Below, piece by piece: positions 22,961 to 34,606 of a stretch of DNA of 64,000 bases; positions within the stretch are counted from its first letter, which is position 1; every line of letters starts with the position of its first letter. Below the pieces are notes generated by a model, which worked only from the letters and a program-made list of their open reading frames with translations, made no database searches and had not been told where the DNA came from. This DNA comes from Abelmoschus esculentus (Eukaryota; Streptophyta; Magnoliopsida; Malvales; Malvaceae): the NCBI GenBank assembly GCA_035048815.1, contig JAUCBN010000003.1:18150001-18214000 (forward strand). The letters are read 5' to 3'. The translations under genes were made by a program, and so were the position numbers.

Positions 22961-23774
22961 TTTATGGGTTTCACATTATTGAAAATTATGATTTTTTTAA
23001 GAAGTCTGTTAATCACCAAAGTGATTTAACTTTTAGGATTAAATTATATTTTATAGTGTATAATTGTTCATGAATAAAGGCGATCAGACCTATAATTAAA
23101 AATTTTTATACTAGAAAATAGTTTGGTTGTCCATTGCAACAATGATATGAATTTCCTTAGTAAATGCATATTTTTGAAAGGAACATGAAAAAATAAATTA
23201 GTTTTTCATACATCAAAATTGAATAAAACAAATTGAAAGTGTATGGGAAACACCAAATATATGGGAACCGTGAACTATACTTGAAGCAAATTGTATAGGA
23301 ACTGTCAAAGTGTCAAAGTGTATGGAATTGTGAACTATAATTGAAGTAAATTGTTCTGGTTGAAAAGGTTCTAATCCGGATCCTCTGACGTAGCCAAACC
23401 ACCCCACCAAATATAACTAAATCGGATTATAAACACGTATAGGAATCATGAATAAAGCTTGAAACAAAACTAATAACAGTGAAGGGAATGAACAATTATG
23501 ATCATAAATAATCAGTTCTATGAGATAACCAAAAGGTAGACCGTATTGCTATATGTTAAAATAATAGGGACATGCTAACTAGTTTAGTTAATATATAAGA
23601 ATATCCAAAAATATCTTGTATACTTGTTTTAAACTAGTTTACAGTCTGTTGCATGTGCATTATTAATTTTTATGCAATTTATATGGTTATTTATATTTAA
23701 GAGTCATCCAAAGATGAACTTAAATATAATGTTAAAGTTTACATCAGAGTTTATTATCTTTACTCAAAGTGTTT

Positions 23775-24666
23775 AATGAGTGAGCTAATTAAATTTACAA
23801 CAGAAGTAAAAATTGCAGGTGATGTTGAGCAATCAGGTTTAGCAGACTCAACTATGTTGAATGGTATGAATATGTCAATTTTCATGTTGGTATTTATGGA
23901 CTTCGAGAAGAATTGGTTAATGATAAACCATCAGAGTTGACAGAGGACAACTCTCAAGCGAATAAGGATTATTATGTAGCTTGGAATGATATAAATAATA
24001 CTCTATTGAGCTTCATGAAGATGACTATGGATTCTACCATATGGCCATCAATGCCTACCACCAATGTGGCGAAAGAATTCGTGCAACAACTTAAGGAATG
24101 TGCTAGCACCGAAGGTGCAAGTAAGGTTATGGCTAGCACATTGATGGCTAAACTGACGACCAAGAAATTTGATTGGAGTAAATCAATGCATGACCATATC
24201 ACTAACATGGTCAATTTATCAACAAAATTAAAGAATCTAAAAGTGGAGGTTAATGAGAAATGGATGACAAAAATGATCATCAACTCGCTTCCGATTGATT
24301 TTGGGTCTTTTGTTGTTAGTTACAACAACTTAGAAAAGAAATGGACCCTTTCTGAATTAAAGACTAAAGTTATTCAAGATGAAGCGAGATTAAAGAAAGA
24401 TGAAAAAACCAACATTGCTCATGTTACGGTTCACTCCTCTCAAGCTACAAGCAGTAAGGTCAAGCCAAACAACAAGAATTAAGGGTCCTTTGAAAGCAAT
24501 ACAAGGATCAATCCAGAAGGTGCAGAAGTGTTTCTTCTGCAATAAAGTTGGACACTTAGAGAAAGACTATCTTAAGAGGAAGGTATGGTTCGAAAAGAGA
24601 GGTATGTATTATATTTCTGTATATTTCGAATCAAATTTACTTGAGGTATCTAAAAATACTTGGTGA
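23775..24666 (+). pseudogene. copia gag of C2 (frameshifted)
   Basis: The main frame (23913-24482, 189 residues) resembles the copia gag (UBN2/retrotran_gag_2) domain: an AW.DIN segment, LKECAST, HDHITNMVNLSTKL, LPIDFGSFVVSYN, then KWTLSELKTKVIQDE near the end. A second frame (24483-24666) holds the nucleocapsid zinc knuckle CFFCNKVGHLEKDY, in which the final Cys of the CCHC motif is Tyr. The natural start is probably further upstream near 23778, where a frame begins MSELIKFTTE. Gag would coat the genomic RNA. The frameshift and the lost Cys indicate decay. Protease follows directly. Confidence 0.85.
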
Positions 24667-25830
24667 CTTGATAGTGGTGCTACAACTCATGTTTCTTGTA
24701 TTTCTTAGTGATTCAGTGCGATCCAACCCATAACAAGAAATGAAAAATTTCTTTATATGGTAAATAAATCAAAGGAGCATATTGAGGGTATTGGCAATTA
24801 TAGATTAGTCCTGGATAACGGAAATCACTTGGATTTAGAAGGTTTTCTTTATGTTCCTGAGTGTGCGAGGAAATTAATTTCTATTTCTAAGTTAGAATGT
24901 TTAAGATTTGAATTTAAGATTTGACATAACAACTTTTATTTTTTTAAACATAAGTATTTTTATGGTAGTGGTACTTTGTGTGATAATTTATATCGTTTCA
25001 ATCTTGATGAAAAAATTTTTAATTCTCTATTTTATGTTAAATGCAATTATGGTATGATACGTAGTACTGTAAGTGACATTCTGCATCTCTATGACATAAT
25101 ATGTTAGGTCACATATCTAAAGAAAGGATAATAAAGCTGCTAAAGAATAGAATTTTGTCTCAATTGAATTTTACTAACTGGAATGATGTATGTTTAGATT
25201 ACATTAAACGTAAGAAAAAAAAACTAAACATATATTCAAGAAACCTACCACTAGAGCTACAGAACTGCTTGAATTAATACACACCGATATTTGTGGCCCA
25301 TTTGATGTTGCATCTTGGAATGGTGAAAGATATTTCAATATTTTTATAGATGACTATTCTAGGTACTATTACATATATCTATTGTCTGAAAAGTCTCAAT
25401 TAGTGAATGTTTTAGAAACTTTTATCACTGAAATTGAAAGACAAATGGATCGAAAGATTAAGGTAGTCAGATCTGATAGAGGTGGTGAATATATGAAAGG
25501 ACTACTGAAGGTGGACAATGTCCTGGTCCTTTTATGAGATTCCTTGAAAATAAAGGCATATGTGCACAATACACAATGCCTGGTAAACCACAACAAAATG
25601 GTGTAGCTGAAAGGTCGAATCGTACTCTCATGGATAGGGTTAGAAGTATGTTATGTAACAGCTCAGTACCAATTTGTTTGTGGATGTACGCATACAGACA
25701 GCTACATATTTACACAAAAGGGTTTCTAATAAGTCAGGTGTATAATCCACATGAAAAAAAAAACTAGATTTCAGAACCATTAGTGGATTCTTCTTAGGAT
25801 ATCCAGAAAAATCAAAGGGGTAAAAATTCT
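24667..25830 (+). pseudogene. copia protease and integrase of C2 (multiple breaks)
   Basis: The protease active site LDSGATTHVS appears at about 24670, right after an in-frame stop. A pre-integrase segment around 25090-25200 gives LGHISKERIIKLLKN and DVCLDYIK, the zinc-binding HHCC module with the second Cys changed to Tyr. The integrase core follows: LLELIHTDICGPF (first catalytic Asp), FIDDYSRY, then VRSDRGGEY (second Asp). A frameshift near 25500 leads into GQCPGP and, at 25534-25767, QYTMPGKPQQNGVAERSNRT (catalytic Glu). The three acidic residues are all still present, but in different frames. Confidence 0.85.
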
Positions 25831-26139
25831 ATTGTCCTAACCATAGCATGAGAATAATTGAGTCTGAAAATGCTCGTTCAATTGAGAATGGAGAAGTCGG
25901 TGGGAGTGATGAAACACGAAAAATGGATATTAGAGAGATTGTGGTAGAACAAATAATACCAAAGTCTATGACTATTGTTGTAATTCCTTTTATTATATTA
26001 CAACGTAAAAAAAAAACGGGAACAACGATAAGAAGAAATAAGAGATCCACTCCAACAAGAAAAAATAAGAGATTCACTCTCACTTAATATTGACGCTAAC
26101 AATGAAATAACGACTAATAAACAAACTCATGATGTTCAA

Positions 26140-27275
26140 GTGAATTCAGAACAAGTTAAATTGAGAATGACTATAAGGGAATGTAGATCTGCAATTTCTA
26201 ATGATTATATGATTTATTCACTTGAACATGAATGTGATTTGAGTATTGATAAAGATCTAGTCTCTTTTCAGGAAGCAATGAAAAGTAACAATTCAAATGA
26301 ATGGTTCAATGCCATGAAACATGAATTAGAATCGATGGATAAGAATCAAGTTTGGGAACTTGTAGATTTACCTACAGGGTGTAAGAATATCGACTGTAAA
26401 TGGGTCTTCAAGATCAAGCGTGACTCAAAAGGTAATATTGAAAGGTATAAGACTAACTTGTAGCCAAAGACTTTACTCAAAAAGATGATATTGATTATAA
26501 AGAGACATTTTCTCCAGTATCAAAGAAAGACTCTTTGAGAATTGTTATGGCTTTGATGACTCATTATGATTTGGTGGTTCACCAAATGGATATAAAAATC
26601 GCTTTTCTAAATAGGCAACTCAAAGAGGATATATATATGGCTCAACCTAAGGGTTTTGAGGCCATAGGAAAGGAAAACATGGTGTGTAAGTTAAGGAAGT
26701 CGATTTATGGATTAAAACAAGCTTCTAGACAATGGTACCTAAAGTTCAATGATACCATTATGTCATATGAATTTTTAGAGAACACTGTTGATAAGTGTAT
26801 CTACATGAAGGTTAGTGGGAGCAAGTTTGCAATTCTAGTTCTTTATGTTGACGATATCTTGCTAGCCGCAAATAATCTTGATTTGTTGCACGATATAAAG
26901 AGTTTTCTTTCTAAGAACTTTGAAATAAAAGATATGAGAGAAGCATCATATGTGATAGGAATAGAAATATTCCGTGATAGATCACAAAGAGTTTTGGGAC
27001 TTTCTCAGAAAAATTATATCAGAAAGGTCCTAGAAAGATTCAAAATGGAAAACAGCCACCCTAGTCTAGTTCCAATTCATAAAGGAGAAAAGTTCAGCAA
27101 CTCACAGTGTCCTAAATACGAATTGGAAAGAGATGGACAAGATTCCTTATGCTTCAGTGGTTGGAAGCTTAATGTATGCCATGACATGTACTCGACCAGA
27201 TATCGGTTATGTTGTTGGTATGCTTGGTCGATATCAGTCGGATCCTGGTATAAATCATTCGAAAGCTGCAAATAA
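26140..27275 (+). pseudogene. copia reverse transcriptase of C2
   Basis: Two frames cover the reverse transcriptase. 26140-26463 contains FQEAMKSNNSNEWFNAMKHE, NQVWELVDLP and CKWVFKIKRDSKG. After a frameshift near 26460, 26535-27275 contains HQMDIKIAFLN (first catalytic Asp), GLKQASRQWY, and LYVDDILLAAN, the YVDD active-site motif. The polymerase motifs are intact in themselves. The separation by a frameshift and upstream stops means that a full polyprotein cannot be made. The enzyme would copy the element RNA from the iMet primer. Confidence 0.9.
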
Positions 27276-27823
27276 GGTATTAAGGTATTTACAAGGAACC
27301 CAAAATCTTATGCTCACGTTCAGGAGAATGAGTAACTTGAAGGTTATAGGTTATTCAGACTCAAATTATGCGGAATGTGTTGATACGAGAAAGTCTACTT
27401 TCAACTATGTGTTCCTATTGGCTGGAGGAGCAGTATCATGGAAGAGTAGTAAGCAATCTCTTATTGCTACTTTTACAATGGAGGCTAAATTTGTGGCATG
27501 CTTTGAGGCCATGATTCAAGGATTGTGGTTACGAAATTATACTTCAGGGTTAAAAATTATCGATAATATATCTAGACCGCTGAGAATTTACTATGATAAC
27601 TCCGCAGTAGTGTTCTTCTTGAACAATGACAGATATAATAAAGGAACCAAACATATGAATTTAAAATATTTGTCAGTAAAGAAGGATGTATAAAAATAAA
27701 CCGTGTCGATTGAGCATATACGGACCAATGAAATGATAGCGGATCCATTAAAGAAAGCTTTACCAATACAAAATTTTAAGGGACATGTATACAGTATGGT
27801 TTTGGTAAAGGACACATTGTAAT
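27133..27823 (+). pseudogene. copia RNase H and C-terminus of C2
   Basis: The frame 27133-27693 overlaps the end of the reverse transcriptase frame and contains YASVVGSLMYAMTCTRPDI, GYSDSNYAECVDTRKST (catalytic Asp), GGAVSWKSSKQSLIA and TMEAKF (Glu). RNase H degrades the RNA strand of the RNA:DNA hybrid. Past a stop at about 27690, another frame still shows TNEMIADPL and GHVYSMVL, the usual copia C-terminal pattern, ending near 27823. This suggests one ancestral pol frame, now broken. Confidence 0.85.
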
Positions 27824-28205
27824 ATGATTTTATGGTAAGGTATATATATTATAGTTTTTATGCTCATTACTATTATGATATTATTGGATATCAATTATAT
27901 TTATTTCTTGTACAATTATTGTTGTTATCTATTTAAGCATGCATGAGTATTTGTCTGATAACAAAGTGAGATCCTGAAATAAGATTTCATATATTAAGAA
28001 TTAAAGTATTTTTTAATAATTAAAGAATGACTTAAAGAACTATTGGATTAAATTAATTGTGATACATGAAAGGAATCAGATTGACTTATTTGTCTTTGAC
28101 CGTCATGATTCGATTAGCTTGATTCATGTATGGATGATGTGGTACATAGAAAAATAAATTAAAGTATACAATTAAAAGTTTCATTACACTACAACCGCCA
28201 CATAA

Positions 28206-28219
28206 ACTAAGTGGGAGAA
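28206..28219 (+). promoter_or_regulatory. polypurine tract of C2
   Basis: AACTAAGTGGGAGAA-type purine run directly before the 3' LTR start TGATAG. Confidence 0.75.
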
Positions 28220-28811
28220 TGATAGAATTTTAATGATTAATTTTTATGGTTTATGTAACTTAAAGTCGACAATTTTGATGTATGTTCTCGTAGTGATGAT
28301 TAGCGGTGATTAAAGATCGAAATTAAAGGTGAAATTCATTTTCCCTCTGCTCCTTGTTAAACGTAAAAAAATAAAGGTCAATTCAAAGTTTGTGAGAAAG
28401 TAATAGGGTTAAACTAATCATTTGACCATTACCTAAATTAATTTAATTTAATTAATTTAATTATTTAAATTAAATTTAACTTCAAGGGATGAGAGATAAC
28501 AATTTCTTTTGGATAAGGATTTACGTTGGTTTTTAGTAACCATAGAAAAACAGTCTCTTTTTCTGTTCATCTTCTTCTCACGATAAAAAAAAGATTGATC
28601 AAGTCCGACATCATCAAGGACGAAGAAAATAAAAAAGGAGGGAAATCACATTTAAGAGAAAGATCAATGGAGAACAGTAAATTTTCTTTCCTTTGTTTTT
28701 AGTTTAACATCAAAATTTTTGATCAACGTGATTACACATAAATCTATTAATGTTAGATTATTTTTCGCATTATAGTATATTCATGTTCTTAGTTTACAAA
28801 AAATTCTAACA
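28220..28811 (+). repeat. 3' LTR of C2
   Basis: It aligns with the 5' LTR end to end, with substitutions and small indels such as an extra ~10 bases near 28318. Confidence 0.9.
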
Positions 28812-28816
28812 TGATA

Positions 28817-31125
28817 CAAATACATCTTATAATAGACTCGTATCTATTGAATTTTTAAAATTTTATATATTTAATTTTAATATTTTTAATTTTTATTAAT
28901 TAATTTTAAATTTTTAATATTTATAAATTATATTCACCTTAAAATTTTAAGATTTTATATATATTTACTTTACAAAATTCTTATAAATCCATCACTAAAG
29001 CTATAAATACATTATCTTATGTGTACATATCTAGAATTATTTTATTTTGAAAATGAATATTTAAGGACCCATGAACAGAAATGTTTAGAAAGAATTTTTT
29101 TTCTTTCAGTTTTCTTAATTAGAAAAAGTGTAGTGGATACTGCAACTTGCTTTCTGACCTAACCAAGATTCCATCTTTTCACAAGTTTACATGCAAAATG
29201 TTAAAAAGATTCCACGACTTTTATTTTTTCCCAAACATATACGAAACTTTCAATTTTTTTAAAAAAATATTAAGCCTCTGATTTTTTACCTGGATTATTT
29301 TACTTTATTTTTTTATTTAACTCTCTAATTAATATTAAATTGATAGTTAAATTTAATATTTAGATAAATTACATTGATAGTATCTGAAATCCTTAGATAT
29401 TTATAATATGATCAAAAACTTTTAAAACTTACAATATAATCACTAAAGTTTTCAGTTACTTTCATTCCGGTTATTAATGTTACATCTGGTTAAAGAATCT
29501 TAAATCAATAAGGCAAGTGCAGCTTGTGTTGCATTATCAAGCTAGACTAGAGCGGAACTAAAATTTTTTTTATAGGAAACTAAAATATATATTTTAAAAA
29601 ATTTTAAATGGACGAAGACAAAGTATTTTAAAATAAATTATACATTTTTAGTTTTATATAATTATATAAAAATAAAAATTAGCAGGGATCGGGTTCCGAA
29701 AACCATGCTCCGCCCCGAAGGTAAAACCGTGGAGGATGTTATTGTTTAACTGGAGAACCATCAAAATTATTATTTTAAACAGTTGTTTAAGCAGCAAATA
29801 GATGAGGTAATAACCCCATCATAGTTATTATTTTCTTATATAAATTAAAATTTATAAATCATTATTTTCTTTTTAAGCCTCGTATATTAATTCTAATATA
29901 TTAATTAACAAAATACCAAAAATTAAAACAAATACCCCGAAACTTAATTCATGATTAAAAATAAAATAATTAATTTTAATTTAGTAAAAAACCCTAGAAT
30001 TGACCTATTCCTTTGAATTTCGAAAAAATAACCCCTAGGATTAACTTTTTAATGTGTCAGATTAACGAGTATGTTAATTCTAGGGTTTTTAATTGTTTTT
30101 TCAGTTTAACGATTATGTTAATATTACGGTTTTTAATACGTTGCTCTTTTGGGGTGTATTTTTAAAAATTTAGTTATTAACATATTATAAATTAAATATG
30201 AGGTATGAAAAAAAAAGATGATATAGTTTCTAAAATACGACGATGATTTATAAATTTTAACTTAAAAATAAATTATTATATAAAAAATAAAGATGATGTA
30301 GTTTTATTTATTGAGTAAGATCATGGATGGGTGATAGGAATAATTTATGAAATATTTTTTATTTTATTTAAAACATAATTACTTATACTTTGAGTCTTTG
30401 AGATTCTTTAATAATCTTTTAAAAATCATTAAAAGTTTAATAGTAGTCAGCAATAAGCTGTCATTTTTATTTTATTTTTATAAATATACATATAAAAATA
30501 AATATTACACTTTCAGTGAAATTATTTTTATGAGTTTAAGTTACATATTTAGGATTTGAGTTTTATAATATAAATATATAAGTTTGAGCATTAAATTTTA
30601 TCCTTTCTTATAGAAAATTTTTAATACACATGCAATGTAAATTAAAGTTTATATAAATCTTTTAGTTTAGAGTTAGGTTATAGTGTTTAGAATTTAGGGT
30701 TTGAGTTTTATATTATAAATAAATAAGCTCGTGTAAAATAAAATTTACACAACTTATATATTAAAATTTCATCCTTTGTAAAATTTTTTTGATATACGTG
30801 TTTTTAATTTTAGTGGGTAGAGTTACGGGATTGAAAATTTATGGGGTTAGGTTATATGATTTATAATTTAAGGTTATAGTGTTTAGAATTTAGGGTATAA
30901 GGTTTCAAGTTTATGTTTTAACTTTTTAAGATTTGAGTTAAGAATTTAAGATTTGGGTTTTATAGTATGAATATAAAAGTTTGTTTAAAATTAATTTTAA
31001 CAACTTGTTTATTAAAATTTCTTATAATTTCATATATTTATTTTAAAATATTTTAAAAATTCAGTACTTTGCTTTCAAGGAAACTTTTATCAAATAGTTT
31101 TCGTTTTAGATTATCAAATAGAGAG
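28817..31125. other. AT-rich intergenic DNA with a weak telomere-like tract
   Basis: There are no convincing genes. 30660-30975 has scattered TTTAGGGTTT-like words (TTTAGAATTTAGGGTTTGAG and similar), a degenerate telomere-like pattern. A short GC-richer patch near 29690-29735 (CATGCTCCGCCCCGAAGG) could be a repeat remnant. The 70-residue frame at 30347 is AT-rich noise. Confidence 0.5.
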
Positions 31126-31390
31126 ATTATTCTATGGACCGGTTCCATCACGTTATTTATGGTTCCTAGTCATAAAAAAGTAGTCAACTAATTTTTATTT
31201 TACATGTTATTTTTTCTTTTCTAATTAATCTCTATTTAATCACTCATTATCTATTTATATGACAATAAAAAAACTAAAGATTCACTCTTAAAAAAATGAC
31301 ATGTAAAATATAAAAATTAGTTGACTGCTTTTTAGTGGTTATAGACCATAGATGATATGTTGAAATCGATCCATAAAATATTTTTTATAT
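31126..31390. mobile_element. foldback MITE with ~90-base arms
   Basis: The left arm ATTATTCTATGGACCGG...AGTCAACTAATTTTTATTTTACATGT is inverted against ACATGTAAAATATAAAAATTAGTTGACTG...GATCCATAAAATAT. It is non-coding. A second copy of the left terminus starts about 10 bases beyond the right end. Confidence 0.75.
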
Positions 31391-31394
31391 CAAA

Positions 31395-31425
31395 GAGTAC
31401 TTATTCTATGGACCGGTTTCACAAA
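31395..31425. repeat. truncated second copy of the MITE terminus
   Basis: ATCAAAGAGTACTTATTCTATGGACCGG repeats, in direct orientation, the flank plus terminus at 31113-31142. Only the first ~30 bases are present. Confidence 0.6.
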
Positions 31426-31722
31426 TTAAAGTTTTAAAAAATTATTAAATCACAGAAAATATTATTTTTTAATTAATTAATTTTTGAAAATTACTACTTA
31501 GTGTCATAGTGTTAATTTAATATGTAACTCTAAACTTGATAAGTTTTCTCTCTCAATCTTTTAATATTTTATTATAATAAATTAATTATATTTTAATTAA
31601 TTTCGACCAATGCGTGTCACACACTTATTGTTTAAACTCAAACGAGAGTTGTATAGATGTATAAGATAGATAAATAGATGACAATTAACTATAAAAAAAT
31701 CATGTCCGAATTAATAAATACT
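31426..31722. other. AT-rich intergenic DNA
   Basis: There is nothing recognisable here. It borders the broken end of the G4 gag. Confidence 0.45.
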
Positions 31723-32807
31723 TTAGTTAAATAATCCACCACATGCGTAACACAACCTCATCTGAAGTCGACAAAGACTAGCATGAAATTTCTGGTAGAA
31801 CTGACAGGTAGAAGCTTCTCCAGAATTCCCCTTGTTATGAACAAAAGCAACCGGGGCCGAAGTTCTATTTTCCGATTGAGGCCTCGACACATAATTACTC
31901 TTGGATTCACGATGATAGGTTGAGGAGCCTTCCTTTTGATGCTTGGCTCTCTTCACATTCCAATCAGATCTTTCCTCCCATTTTCGTTTCTTATCATTCT
32001 TGTTTCCACTCTTTCTCTTTTCAGAAGCTTTCATCTTGGCTTCGGTAGCAATAGCCCGATTAACTAAAATCTAGAAGTCGGTTATCCCCAAAGCAGTAAA
32101 CATGGGGCTCATCTCATCATTCAGTCCATCAATGAACATCTGACATTTTTGCTTCTTGGTTTTGATTTACTCAGCTCTGTACTTATAATACATACAAAAG
32201 TTGGCCACATATTGCTCATTAGGCCTATTGGCCTGCTTCAAATACAAGAACCGTCTTCGTCTTTCAGCTAGATATTGCTCACTGATATACTTCTTTTTGA
32301 ACTCCTCTACAAAGAAATCTCACGTGATGGAGTCAGCGGAAGCAGTCAAGATTGTAGTTTCCCACCACTCAAAGCTTCGTCAGCTAGAAGCGATATTGCA
32401 CATTCAAGCTTGTGCTCATTGGAGCACTGTAATTGCTGGTTCAGGATTTGGGTGATCCTCTCTAACCACTGTTCAGGCTCTTTGGGCTTTTCCTCATTAA
32501 CACCTACAAAGGTAAAGGCTCGGTATCGAGCTAGTTTCTCTATAGGTGCCCTACTTGGTGCAACATTAACAGGAGTAGGAGGACGATCCTGCCTCAGGTC
32601 AGACACCAACTGATCGAACATCCCTTTTATACTCAGGAGACACTCCCTCTATACATCTTATATAACTGGGGCTACCTGCTCAGGGGAAGCTTTTACCGGT
32701 GGCTGTTCTAGTTCTTGTGGAGGATTCGGATTCATCCTCACATTTTTATTCTCATTAGACGAACCCTCGAGACTTTCATCTCCCAAGGCTAATCTCGTAT
32801 CAACCAT
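31723..32807 (-). pseudogene. gag of chromovirus G4 (truncated in the zinc knuckle)
   Basis: A likely start at 32807 reads MVDTRLALGDESLEG. Two stops follow about 50 codons in, and the gag core then continues at 32621-32346 (MFDQLVSDLR, FVGVNEEKPKEPEQWLERI, LADEAL), a retrotransposon gag domain of the Ty3/gypsy type. After a frameshift, 32034-31723 gives a basic Lys/Arg/Ser-rich stretch and ends in CYACGGLFN, the start of the nucleocapsid zinc knuckle. The knuckle is cut off after the second Cys, which marks the truncation of G4. Protease and polymerase are absent. Gag would assemble the virus-like particle. Confidence 0.85.
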
Positions 32808-33216
32808 ACTACAAAAGATTGACAAAATTTATTCCATTAAGCAAGAACACAAGCAAGTACAGTATAAAAACTCCTTAAATATGCTCACTATGCCACCATA
32901 AGCTAGGAGTTTACCAAAAATATAAAGTACCATACTTTTGCTTGCTTAATGTCCTTGCTCGCAGTTCATCCCGATTTAGCTTCTTAGCTCGATAACCTGT
33001 TGTTTTGAGAAGGAGGAAACAACGAGTGGTAAATAATATGAAGTACTTAGTAAGGCAGTCCTAGTCTAACCATATTAGACATAAAACATATAACGAATTA
33101 CATTTTTAAATCAATAAAGGTGGCATACTTCAATTAAGAAATAAGTTAGGTCATGGCATTAGCATCAATCAATATATAAGGTTATCATGCTTCTCATTTC
33201 AATCATAAGTCTAACA
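32808..33216 (-). mobile_element. G4 leader and left part of its 5' LTR
   Basis: This lies upstream (minus strand) of the G4 gag. The part near 33020-33070 (CAACGAGTGG...TTAGTAAGGCAG) resembles the inner LTR region of G3 (CTTAGTGAGGAAGC). The expected TGTAAC start and iMet primer site are missing, so a deletion joined the leader to the LTR interior. The LTR continues at 52918 beyond G3. The last five bases (TAACA, 33212-33216) are the G3 target duplication. Confidence 0.55.
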
Positions 33217-34606
33217 TGTAACCCCCTTAGCCCGGCCTAAACGTAACCGGCACTAATGGGTTACCCGGAGAATATCAAACCAAACCTACGAAAGTCTGAT
33301 ACGATAAATAACCCTAAAACCGTTATATTTTTTTCTTCTAGATGCATAATTGTATTCCTACATTTCAAGGTCTCATGCATGGCATTAACGGAAACAATTC
33401 GATCATAAACAAACATCCGATTAAACATTTAAGTAAATTAAGGACTAAAACGTAAAACTTTTAAATTCTAATAACAAAGTAGGAATTCTTTTCATCAAAG
33501 TTCAATTAAACATACAAGTATCCCTCACGGAAAATTTTAAGTCAAACGGAGCATTCTAACATCATCAATTGTATGTTTCACTAATTTAGGGACCAAAATG
33601 AAAATCTTTCAGATTATAAGGACTTCTTTCAAATTGATTTATCCATCTTGAAATTAAATCAACTTTATGCATCCATGTGAAATTTCAGCTCAAAATAACA
33701 TGTGTAGATACCCTAATTGAACAAAGAAAGATATTCGGGATTAAAATACAATTTCCAACAACTATTAATTTTTAGCAACCAAAGGTTTCGAAACCTTTCA
33801 TAAAGGTTTCGAAACTTTACGTAAAAGGTTTTAAAACTTCCCTGAAGGTTTCAAAACTTTTCGCGTCCAGTAACTTTCCAAAATCGAATTTGCCCACATG
33901 GTTTCGAAACCTTCCTAAAGGTTTCGAAACTGTTTGACAAAGGTTTCGAAACCTTCCCTAAGGTTTTGAAACATTAGGTCTGGAACCTAAAAATTCCATC
34001 ACACTAAGTGAACATCATCGGCTCAAACACAACCGTCAATCACTATTTAACTATATGCATTAATCCTAAGCATAAATAGCAACATATAACACACGCTTAT
34101 CAACTTCAAGAACATCAAGCAAACTATAGGCATGCTACCTAGAACATGATTAAAAACATAACGACCATGCAAGTACATGCTTCAACAATCCAAACATCAC
34201 CATAGTTCATCAATTAACAATCAAGCAACATAGGTTTTATTTCAATATAAACCAAAGTCAAGTTCACACTTCTCACATAGGTTGGGTTTACACATTGCCA
34301 AGCCCCAACTTATTTGTCAAAATATACCGAATTTGAATTAACCTTTCCCCTTGGTTTCCTTTCTCCGAATGTAGTCCCGAGTGCCTTTATTTTTCTACAA
34401 GGATGAAAAGAGAGCCTAAGCAAACATGCTTAGTGAGGAAGCTCTACACAAGATTATCAATGCATTTATTTAAAACCATAATAAAACCATAGTTTGTAAT
34501 GCATCATTATAAACAAGCATGCTTAACATTCCACATCCATGTCTATAACATCAAATCACTTTCTTGAGTATGTTCAACATTATCAATACATTTCATGAAT
34601 GATGCA
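33217..34606 (-). repeat. 3' LTR of G3, left part
   Basis: It begins TGTAACCCCCTTAGCCCGG and aligns with 49381-50725. It is interrupted at 34606 by A3. It includes the TTTCGAAA palindrome cluster. Confidence 0.9.
33781..33972. repeat. cluster of GGTTTCGAAACC palindromes, 3' LTR of G3
   Basis: Eight exact or near copies of the 12-base palindrome GGTTTCGAAACC, many extended to AAGGTTTCGAAACCTT, lie within 192 bases. Variants mostly change the central TCGA to TTGA, TCAA or TTAA. Confidence 0.85.

Larger units (their letters stand above)
22357..28811 (+). mobile_element. C2: complete-length but decayed Ty1/copia element
   Basis: LTRs of 591 and 592 bases (22357-22947 and 28220-28811), TGATAG...CTAACA, are flanked by a perfect TGATA duplication (22352-22356, 28812-28816). 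A tRNA-iMet primer site follows the left LTR and a polypurine tract precedes the right. Gag, protease, integrase, reverse transcriptase and RNase H follow in copia order on the + strand but are broken by stops and frameshifts. Over the first ~250 bases the LTRs differ at very roughly one position in 12-15 by eye, so the insertion is old. Confidence 0.92.

Noticed and set aside
23972..24283. Minus-strand frame opposite the C2 gag
   Set aside because: It is a shadow of the gag frame on the + strand.
29690..29735. Possible RNA gene in a GC-richer patch
   Set aside because: No tRNA boxes, cloverleaf or other RNA structure could be traced by eye.
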